DNA of 64,000 nucleotides from JAXGOI01 sp040767605 (GTDB lineage Bacteria > Bacillota > Dehalobacteriia > UBA4068): contig JAXGOI010000001.1 in the NCBI GenBank assembly GCA_040767605.1, forward strand, positions 620,001 to 684,000, written 5' to 3'. The position numbers were made by a program, and so were the translations under genes. Positions 23,553 to 30,237 of this stretch are shown one piece after another (the stretch's first letter is position 1; each line of letters starts with the position of its first letter). The notes below the pieces were generated by a model. The model ran no database searches, was not told the DNA's origin, and worked only from the letters and a program-made list of their open reading frames with translations.

Positions 23553-25340
23553 TTAGGCTTTTAATCTCTTTTCTAAAGCTTCAAGCTGATCTTTTAACTC
23601 TTTGGGAAGTTTATCGCCATAGGTTTTATAATTTTCTTTTACAGATTCAATTTCCTTAAGCCAGCCGTCTATATCCACCTCAAGGAGCTTTTTCATATCT
23701 TCCTTGCTTATATCAAGGCCGCTAATATCAATGCCGTCTTCAGTAGGCATATAGCCGATAGGGGTTTTAACCGCTTTGCCTTCCCCTGCTACCCTTTCCA
23801 CAATCCATTTAAGAACGCGGCTGTTATCCCCAAAGCCCGGCCAGAGGAATTTGCCGTCCTCATCTTTTCTGAACCAGTTTACATAAAATATTTTAGGCAG
23901 TTTATCCGCAGCGGTTTTTTCGCCTATTTCAAACCAGTGCTTCATATAATCCCCTACATGGTAGCCGATAAAAGGCAGCATGGCAAAGGGGTCTCTTCTT
24001 ACCTGGCCGATTTTATCCGAAATAGCGGCGGCAGTTATCTCCGAGCCCATAATAGAGCCGAGGAATATACCATGCTTCCAGTCAAAGCTTTCATGCACCA
24101 GCGGCACTACGCTTTTACGCCTGCCCCCAATAAGAATGGCGGAAATGGGCACACCCTTGGGGTCTTCCCATTCATCAGCTATACTGGGGCATTGTTTGGC
24201 CGGGCCGGTAAACCTGGCATTGGGATGAGCGGCTTTGTCTTTTGAGCCGGGGGCCCAGTCTTTACCTCTCCAATCAATAAGATGCTCGGGGGCATCCACT
24301 CCGATTCCCTCCCACCATACATCCTTATCATCGGTAAGGGCGCAATTTGTAAATATGGTATTTTTCTGAATTGTAAGCATGGCATTGGGATTAGATTCCA
24401 TGGATGTTCCCGGGGCTACGCCAAAAAATCCGGCCTCGGGGTTTATGGCATAAAGCCTGCCGTCTTCTCCGTATTTCATCCAGGCAATATCATCGCCTAT
24501 GGTTTCCACCTTCCACCCGGGGATAGTGGGAACAAGCATGGCTAAATTGGTTTTACCGCATGCGCTGGGGAAAGCACCCGCCACATAGGTAGATTTGCCT
24601 TGGGGGTTTGTAAGTTTTAAAATAAGCATATGCTCGGCAAGCCAGCCTTCATCTCTGGCCTGTACAGAGGCAATACGCAAAGCAAAGCATTTTTTGCCGA
24701 GAAGGGCATTCCCGCCATAGCCTGAACCGTAGGACCAAATAGTTCTGTCTTCGGGGAAATGGCTGATATATTTCTGCTCCATAGGGGCGCAAGGCCAAGG
24801 CACATCCTTCTGCCCTTTTTCAAGGGGAGCGCCTACTGAATGGAGACAAGGCACAAATTCACCGTCATCGCCTAATGTTTCCAATACCTTATTGCCCACT
24901 CTGGTCATAATTCTCATATTTACAACTACATAGGGGCTGTCTGTAAGTTCAACACCGATTTTTGAAATGGGGGAGCCGATAGGCCCCATGGAAAAGGGAA
25001 TAACATACATGGTTCTCCCCTTCATACAGCCGTCATATAAGCCCCTCATGGTTTCTTTTAATTCAAAGGGGTCTATCCAGTTATTGGTGGGGCCTGCGTC
25101 TTCCTGTTTTAAAGAAGCTATATAGGTTCTCTCCTCAACCCTGGCAACATCTGAAGGGTCGCTGCAGAAAGCATAACAGCCGGGCCTTTTATCAGGATTT
25201 AAAAGCTCTGCGCTTCCTGAAGCAACTGTTTCATCAAGGAGCCTTTGGTTTTCCTCCTCAGAACCGTCACACCAATGTACCTTATCCGGTTTGCACAACT
25301 TTTCCATTTCCTCAACCCAAGCAACCAATTTCTTATTCAT
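23553..25340 (-). CDS. pckG: Phosphoenolpyruvate carboxykinase (GTP)
   Basis: Interconverts oxaloacetate and PEP using GTP. The 595-aa length matches the GTP-dependent family (about 600) and not the ATP-dependent one (about 530). The kinase P-loop GAFPSACGKTNLAML lies at residues 255-269 with the hyper-reactive Cys261, typical of the GTP enzymes. Other family stretches are TMYVIPFSMGPIGSP, WEGIGVDAPEHLIDW and NWFRKDEDGKFLWPGFGDN. GAAAGGAGAAG precedes the ATG and a TATAAT lies about 240 bp upstream. With ppdK 2 kb away it could form a pyruvate-PEP-oxaloacetate node. Stand-alone transcript. Confidence 0.97.
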   Translation of the reverse strand: MNKKLVAWVEEMEKLCKPDKVHWCDGSEEENQRLLDETVASGSAELLNPDKRPGCYAFCSDPSDVARVEERTYIASLKQEDAGPTNNWIDPFELKETMRGLYDGCMKGRTMYVIPFSMGPIGSPISKIGVELTDSPYVVVNMRIMTRVGNKVLETLGDDGEFVPCLHSVGAPLEKGQKDVPWPCAPMEQKYISHFPEDRTIWSYGSGYGGNALLGKKCFALRIASVQARDEGWLAEHMLILKLTNPQGKSTYVAGAFPSACGKTNLAMLVPTIPGWKVETIGDDIAWMKYGEDGRLYAINPEAGFFGVAPGTSMESNPNAMLTIQKNTIFTNCALTDDKDVWWEGIGVDAPEHLIDWRGKDWAPGSKDKAAHPNARFTGPAKQCPSIADEWEDPKGVPISAILIGGRRKSVVPLVHESFDWKHGIFLGSIMGSEITAAAISDKIGQVRRDPFAMLPFIGYHVGDYMKHWFEIGEKTAADKLPKIFYVNWFRKDEDGKFLWPGFGDNSRVLKWIVERVAGEGKAVKTPIGYMPTEDGIDISGLDISKEDMKKLLEVDIDGWLKEIESVKENYKTYGDKLPKELKDQLEALEKRLKA

Positions 25341-25582
25341 TAAACTTCTCCTTTCAACCCATGGTGTTTATATTATTTAACAAATACCAAAAGCCAAAAA
25401 AAATATGCATAAAAATTTAAATTAAGCCTGTTTGTTTAGAAAAGGGCAAGGCCAAAAGCCATATACAATTGCCAAATTCCTGGAATTACAGCTTGCATAC
25501 AGTTAATCTTAGGCAATATATTCTTTAAAAGCAATTATAGGCGATTTTACCCCTGCTACCTAAATAATTGCTCCTAATACAT

Positions 25583-25591
25583 ATTATAACA
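25583..25591 (-). promoter_or_regulatory. Extended -10 promoter candidate for pckG
   Basis: TGTTATAAT with CTGACT 16-17 bp further up. It leaves a leader of about 240 bases before pckG, long enough for regulation, but no fold is evident to me. Confidence 0.45.
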
Positions 25592-25663
25592 CATATTTTT
25601 ATTAAGTCAGCCTTTAATTATTAATATTCTTTAATAAAAGAGATTTCCCCCTTAAAATACTCA

Positions 25664-25712
25664 GGCCTTTAATTTTTGGGGTTTTTATCCCGGATATTAA
25701 AGGCTTTTTTTA
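25664..25712 (+). terminator. Hairpin between crcB and pckG, orientation uncertain
   Basis: GCCTTTAAT and ATTAAAGGC enclose an inner GGGG/CCC stem; a run of seven T follows on the plus strand. It lies 53 bp beyond the crcB stop, yet the T-run is on the wrong strand for crcB. Confidence 0.35.
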
Positions 25713-25764
25713 CATAAATATTTTGTTTTTATAGCATGGGTTTAAATTTTACTTATGGCATTCC

Positions 25765-26151
25765 TTAAAAAAAGTTATATATTTTCGCTATTTTTATAAG
25801 GAGGAGGCCCGCAAATACGGCAAGAATACTAAGGCTTATATTTAAGAGTATGTTTAAAACCGCTTTAATATATTCACCGGCCTCAAGCATAATTACAGTT
25901 TCAAGGCTAAAGGTAGAAAAGGTGCTTAAGCCCCCAAGTATGCCTGCTATCATAAAATATCTTAAGTTTTCGGGAATACCTGTAATCTGACGCTCCACGC
26001 CGATTATAATCCCGACTAAAATGGCGGCAATCACATTAGAAAGTAAGGTGCCAAAGGGAAATGATGGGTAATGCATCGTTAGCCTCATTAAACCAAAACG
26101 CAAAGTTGCACCGATAAACCCGCCGATACCGACGGCAAATAATAAAAACAT
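25765..26151 (-). CDS. crcB: Fluoride channel CrcB/Fluc
   Basis: Exports fluoride as a dual-topology dimer. The 128-aa protein has four hydrophobic helices and the family motifs: GGFIGATLRFGLMRL near the start, FPFGTLLSNVIAA (the GT and Asn of the pore) and GGLSTFSTFSLE (the Na-site/phenylalanine-box stretch). It follows a fluoride riboswitch, which supports the call and gives its regulation. GGGGGG precedes the ATG by 5-6 bases. Single gene; the second copy that some Clostridia have in tandem is not here. Confidence 0.95.
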   Translation of the reverse strand: MFLLFAVGIGGFIGATLRFGLMRLTMHYPSFPFGTLLSNVIAAILVGIIIGVERQITGIPENLRYFMIAGILGGLSTFSTFSLETVIMLEAGEYIKAVLNILLNISLSILAVFAGLLLIKIAKIYNFF

Positions 26152-26197
26152 AAAATCCCCCCTATATAAGAAGCTTATGCAGAATTAAAAAGATAAT

Positions 26198-26257
26198 AGA
26201 AGCCATCAGCTTTAAAAAGCGGTTCGGCATAAGCTCAGGGAGGACCTCATTCCCCTA
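26198..26257 (-). ncRNA. Fluoride riboswitch (crcB motif)
   Basis: On the minus strand the region contains the conserved pieces GGGGAATGAGGTCCTCCC near the 5' end and GCTGATGGCTTCTA near the 3' end, with a P3-like stem AGCTT/AAGCT between them. These are the hallmark sequences of the crcB RNA motif. It sits about 50 bases before crcB. The stretch AGCTTATGC (26227-26235) is perfectly complementary to GCATAAGCT (26172-26180) just before the crcB ribosome site, which gives a believable ligand-controlled alternative fold. Confidence 0.9.
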
Positions 26258-26263
26258 ATTATA
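26258..26263 (-). promoter_or_regulatory. -10 box for the riboswitch transcript
   Basis: TATAAT directly before the aptamer; transcription would begin at or near its first G. No convincing -35 box is visible. Confidence 0.45.
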
Positions 26264-26273
26264 AAGATGCCTG

Positions 26274-26312
26274 CCCTTAACTGATAGCCCCTTAAAGGGC
26301 TATCAGTTAAGG
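26274..26312. repeat. 16-bp inverted repeat upstream of the fluoride riboswitch
   Basis: CCTTAACTGATAGCCC and its exact complement flank a 6-base loop. There is no T-run after the hairpin on either strand, so it is not a classic terminator; it lies just upstream of the crcB promoter. Confidence 0.7.
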
Positions 26313-26368
26313 CAAACACTTATTTTATCTGGTTTTTATTTAATCTCTTTATCCCTTTATACCGGAAA

Positions 26369-26544
26369 TTATTTTTGGCCTGCTCGCTTAAGGTATATAG
26401 CTTTTAATATTTTTCTATAACAAGATGTCCTATAAATAAACTCCAGTGGTAATCTTTGCTCTTAAACAGATTTAACATTGTATTAGAATCATTTTTAGCT
26501 GTTTTAACATGGTAATCAATTAGATCTTTCGTTTTCAAAACCAT
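26369..26544 (-). pseudogene. Frameshifted HEPN-domain protein remnant
   Basis: A frame of 46 codons begins at ATG (26544) or at the TTG two codons later and has AGGGGG in front. It reads KTKDLIDYHVKTAKNDSN, a short spacer, then SKDYHWSLFIGHLVIEKY before TAA. This is the first half of a HEPN domain (compare the usual 'A..D...A..L...g.y..a.f..q.a.EK.LKA' pattern). Inserting one T in the TATTAAAA run restores YLKAIYLKRAGQK, the expected continuation, up to a new stop at 26369. So the gene seems broken by a one-base deletion, and its C-terminal half is also gone. HEPN proteins are often RNase toxins or nucleotidyltransferase partners; no partner gene remains here. Confidence 0.6.
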
Positions 26545-26568
26545 CCCCCTAGTATCGCGTTTGTAGAT

Positions 26569-26597
26569 ATTATACAATGAATTTGGTTTGCAGGCAA
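26569..26597 (-). promoter_or_regulatory. Promoter of the HEPN remnant
   Basis: TTGCCT and TATAAT with a spacer of exactly 17 bp, about 25 bp upstream of the ribosome site of the broken gene. Confidence 0.55.
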
Positions 26598-26694
26598 CAT
26601 AGCCATCCTGCCCACCATTATCTCTCCCATAGCCTTAAGACATCTTCTATAAATAAAATGCCACGACATGGTAAGGGAAGTAGGTAACTAAAGC

Positions 26695-27276
26695 TCATTT
26701 CCGAAAATTTATAGTGAAATTGTTTTTAGTTCCATAAAGTTTGTCAAATTTAAATCCAAACCCATATACCAGTTTTTTAATTTCCTCTATGGATATTTTA
26801 TCCGGATCACCGGCTTGTTCCGATATAGACAGAACCCCGCAGGGCCTTAGCATTCTAAAAAATTCCCTTATATATTGTTCTTTATTTTCAACCTCACCTA
26901 TAACAGTTATCATATAAATTAAATCAAATTTATTATCTTCAAAGGGAAAATCCATGCCATTACACAGATGATATTCTATATTTGTTATCTTTTTTCTAGA
27001 TAATCTTTTCCGTGCAAGCTCAAGCATTTCTTCCTGGATATCTGTTAGAATCAATTTGCCATCGGGTATAATCCTTGCAATTTCAGCACTAAAATATCCT
27101 GGCCCTGAACCTACTTCCATAACATTATAGTCTTTCTTTAAATCAAGACGCCGAATAAGTTTCTTGGGGGAAAGAATTATATTTCTTATTGGAATTAGTA
27201 AAGTAAATGCAAATTGATATGGAAATATCCCTTTATTGGCCACTCGCATAAAAATGCCCCTACTTTTTTTCTCCAT
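26695..27276 (-). CDS. Class I SAM-dependent methyltransferase
   Basis: A 193-aa methyltransferase with motif I VMEVGSGPGYFSAEIA (about residues 51-66), motif II with ILTDIQEEMLELARKRL and FDLIYMITVIGEVEN as motif IV/post-IV. The fold is of the Methyltransf_11/UbiE type; the substrate cannot be told. It has a good ribosome site (GGGGAGGTAGG) and a TGCTATAAT -10 upstream. Base composition is clearly more AT-rich than the housekeeping genes around it and it sits beside a broken HEPN gene, so it may be horizontally acquired. Confidence 0.8.
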   Translation of the reverse strand: MEKKSRGIFMRVANKGIFPYQFAFTLLIPIRNIILSPKKLIRRLDLKKDYNVMEVGSGPGYFSAEIARIIPDGKLILTDIQEEMLELARKRLSRKKITNIEYHLCNGMDFPFEDNKFDLIYMITVIGEVENKEQYIREFFRMLRPCGVLSISEQAGDPDKISIEEIKKLVYGFGFKFDKLYGTKNNFTINFRK

Positions 27277-27347
27277 TTTAACCTACCTCCCCTATATTCA
27301 GAATCCATAGTTATGCTGTTTTGCTTCAAATAAATCTACTGATTTTC

Positions 27348-27356
27348 ATTATAGCA
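27348..27356 (-). promoter_or_regulatory. Extended -10 promoter of the methyltransferase gene
   Basis: TGCTATAAT about 70 bp upstream of the start; the -35 region is not clear. Confidence 0.4.
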
Positions 27357-27381
27357 TACCACTACCATGGTTATAAGCAAC

Positions 27382-27427
27382 AAAAAAGGGTATTGCACCA
27401 TAATTTAAGTGCAACACCCTTTTTGTT
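27382..27427 (-). terminator. Terminator after ppdK
   Basis: AAAAAGGGT and TTGCAC pair with GTGCAA and ACCCTTTTT, with T-runs on both strands, about 95 bp beyond ppdK. Confidence 0.75.
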
Positions 27428-27521
27428 TTAGCCGATGGTCCCATTAAAAGGAACTATTATTTCCCGATACGTGTCTAGACTCTTATATATGCATCTTATT
27501 CAAATTGCAAGACGCCGCCAA

Positions 27522-30149
27522 TTACCGTTCAAACTTTATAGCTGCCTGGGCGGCGGCTAAACGGGCAATAGGCACCCGGAAGGGGGAGCAGCTTACATAT
27601 TCCAAGCCGGCCTTATAGCAGAACTCGATAGAGGAGGGATCTCCGCCATGCTCGCCGCAAATACCCAGTTTAATCCCGGGGCGGGAGCTTTTGCCTTTTT
27701 CAACAGCCATTTTTACCAGCTGCCCCACGCCAATTTGATCCAGACGGGCAAAGGGGTCGGATTCATAAATCTGCTTTTTATAATAATCCTCAAGGAAATT
27801 CCCCGCATCATCTCTGGAAAAACCAAAAGCCATCTGGGTAAGGTCATTGGTGCCGAAGGAGAAAAATTCGGCGGTTTTGGCAATTTCATCCGCGGTCAGG
27901 CAGGCTCTGGGAATTTCTATCATAGTGCCTACCAGATATTTTAATCCCATACCGCTTTTTTCTATAATTTCATCGGCTACTTTTACCACAATATCCCGAA
28001 CAAAATTAAATTCTCTGGCTTCGCCGGTTAGGGGAATCATAATCTCAGGGATAACATTATAGCCTTTATTTTTCTTTACCTCCAAAGCCGCCTCTATAAT
28101 AGCCCGGGTTTGCATTTCGGCAATTTCCGGATAGGTTACGGCTAAGCGGCAGCCCCTATGGCCCATCATGGGGTTAAATTCATGAAGCTCGGCTGTACGG
28201 GCTTTAACATCGTCTAAAGAAATGCCCATTTCCTTGGCTAAGGCCGCCATGGCTTCTTCTTCCTGGGGCAGGAATTCATGCAAAGGGGGGTCCAGCAGGC
28301 GAACGGTTACGGGTCTTTCTCCCATTACCTCATAAATACCTATAAAATCCGCCTTCTGCATGGGTAAAATATATTCAAGGGCTTTTCTTCTGTCCTCTTC
28401 GGTTTTGGCTAAAATCATTTGGCGAACCCGGAAGATTCTGTCCTCCTGGAAGAACATATGCTCCGTACGGGTCAGGCCTATGCCTTCTGCGCCAAAATCA
28501 ATGGCGTTTTGGGCATCCTTAGGGGTATCTGCATTGGTGCGAACTTTTAAAGTGCGGAATTTATCCGCCCAGGCCATAAAGTTGGCGAAATCGCCGGATA
28601 TTTCCGCCTCAACAGTGGGGATATCCCCGGCATAAATATGCCCGGTGGAGCCGTCTAAAGAAATAAAGTCTCCTTCGTGGAAGGTTTCCCCCCCAAGGGT
28701 AAGGGTCTTTTTGGCTTCAACTATTTTGGCATCGCCGCAGCCGGCAACGCAGCAGGTGCCCATACCTCTTGCAACAACCGCGGCATGGGATGTCATACCG
28801 CCCCGGGCGGTGAGTATACCTTTTGAGGCTGCCATGCCTTCAATATCCTCAGGAGAGGTTTCTACTCTGGCTAAAATTACCCGTTCCCCTTTTTCAAAAG
28901 CGGCCTTGGCGGCCTCGGCGGTAAAATAGACTTTACCGGCGGCAGAACCGGGGGAGGCCGGGAGCCCGGAGGCGATTATTTTAGCTTTTTTTAAGGCGGC
29001 GCCGTCAAAAGCCGGGTGAAGCAGCTGGTCAAGCTGTTTTGGGTCTACCTTTAAAACGGCTTCCTTCTCGCTTATCATGCCTTCGGCAACTAAATCCACA
29101 GCTATTTTTAAAGCCGCGGCAGCGGTGCGCTTTCCATTACGGGTTTGCAAAAAGTAAAGCTTTTTATCTTCAATGGTAAATTCCATATCCTGCATATCGC
29201 AATAATGCTTTTCCAATTTTGTGGCAATATCCATAAACTCCCGATAGGCCTCGGGCATATCCTGTTCTAAAGTACTAATTGGCTTAGGTGTGCGAATACC
29301 TGCCACAACATCCTCACCCTGGGCATTAATAAGATATTCGCCGAAAATTTTCTTCTCTCCGGTTGCCGGGTTTCTGGTAAAGGCAACACCTGTGCCGGAG
29401 GTTTCTCCCATATTCCCAAAAACCATCATCTGAATATTAACCGCAGTACCCCAGCTGGCGGGGATATCATGCATACGGCGGTAAACTATAGCCCGGTGAT
29501 TATTCCAGGAGCGGAAAACTGCCTCAACAGATTCCAGCAATTGTTTTTGGGGGTCTTCAGGGAAGCTTTCACCGATTTCTTCTTTATACAGGGCTTTATA
29601 TTTGCTAACAACCTCTTTAAGGTCTTCAACAGTTAATTCATTATCATAATGAACATTCCTGGCATTCTTTATACCCTCAAAAATATGCTCAAACTTTTCT
29701 TTGGAAATATCCATAACAACATCAGAAAACATTTGAATAAAACGGCGATAAGAATCATAAGCAAAACGAGGATTATTAGTCCGTTTGGCAATGGCCTCCA
29801 CAGCGTCGTCGGTTAAGCCTAAATTTAAAATCGTATCCATCATCCCGGGCATAGAGGCTCTGGCCCCGGAGCGTACGGAAACTAAAAGGGGGTTTTCCTT
29901 ATCTCCAAATTTTTTGCCGGATATTTTTTCCAGCTCGGCCATGGCGGCTTCTATCTGGTTTATAATCCCGGCATCAATTTTTTTATCCTTGGCATAATAA
30001 TCATTACAGGCCTCCGTAGTAATGGTGAAGCCCTGAGGAATAGGCATACCCAGCCTTGTCATTTCAGCAAGGTTGGCGCCTTTGCCCCCTAAAAGATTCT
30101 TCATGGAGGCATCCCCTTCTTTAAACAAATAAACAAACTTTTGAGCCAT
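27522..30149 (-). CDS. ppdK: Pyruvate, phosphate dikinase
   Basis: Interconverts pyruvate, ATP and phosphate with PEP, AMP and pyrophosphate. The product (875 aa from the chosen start) has the N-terminal ATP-grasp part (NLLGGKGANLAEMTRLG, SVRSGARASMPGMMDT), the phosphohistidine domain GGMTSHAAVVARGMG with the swivelling His, and the C-terminal PEP/pyruvate barrel with MGHRGCRL, IEIPRACLTAD, SFGTNDLTQMAFG and ICGEHGGDPSS. The frame is open 14 codons further up, but AGGAGGGG stands 7 bases before the ATG used here. It follows glyS by about 90 bp. No gene for the PPDK regulatory kinase/phosphatase is beside it. Confidence 0.97.
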   Translation of the reverse strand: MAQKFVYLFKEGDASMKNLLGGKGANLAEMTRLGMPIPQGFTITTEACNDYYAKDKKIDAGIINQIEAAMAELEKISGKKFGDKENPLLVSVRSGARASMPGMMDTILNLGLTDDAVEAIAKRTNNPRFAYDSYRRFIQMFSDVVMDISKEKFEHIFEGIKNARNVHYDNELTVEDLKEVVSKYKALYKEEIGESFPEDPQKQLLESVEAVFRSWNNHRAIVYRRMHDIPASWGTAVNIQMMVFGNMGETSGTGVAFTRNPATGEKKIFGEYLINAQGEDVVAGIRTPKPISTLEQDMPEAYREFMDIATKLEKHYCDMQDMEFTIEDKKLYFLQTRNGKRTAAAALKIAVDLVAEGMISEKEAVLKVDPKQLDQLLHPAFDGAALKKAKIIASGLPASPGSAAGKVYFTAEAAKAAFEKGERVILARVETSPEDIEGMAASKGILTARGGMTSHAAVVARGMGTCCVAGCGDAKIVEAKKTLTLGGETFHEGDFISLDGSTGHIYAGDIPTVEAEISGDFANFMAWADKFRTLKVRTNADTPKDAQNAIDFGAEGIGLTRTEHMFFQEDRIFRVRQMILAKTEEDRRKALEYILPMQKADFIGIYEVMGERPVTVRLLDPPLHEFLPQEEEAMAALAKEMGISLDDVKARTAELHEFNPMMGHRGCRLAVTYPEIAEMQTRAIIEAALEVKKNKGYNVIPEIMIPLTGEAREFNFVRDIVVKVADEIIEKSGMGLKYLVGTMIEIPRACLTADEIAKTAEFFSFGTNDLTQMAFGFSRDDAGNFLEDYYKKQIYESDPFARLDQIGVGQLVKMAVEKGKSSRPGIKLGICGEHGGDPSSIEFCYKAGLEYVSCSPFRVPIARLAAAQAAIKFER

Positions 30150-30237
30150 AAAATAACCCCTCCTACTGTAATATAATACAATTATCTGCAAAAAATTATA
30201 TATAAAAAGCTCTTATATGCAAAATTTCTCTTATAGT

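Larger units (their letters stand above)
25341..25764. other. Intergenic region upstream of pckG, 424 bp
   Basis: AT-rich, without a credible gene on either strand. It contains the pckG promoter candidate and a hairpin near the crcB end. I see no riboswitch or leader peptide that I can defend. Confidence 0.5.

Noticed and set aside
26580..26694. 44-codon minus-strand frame upstream of the HEPN remnant
   Set aside because: No ribosome site and no recognisable pattern; it covers the HEPN promoter.
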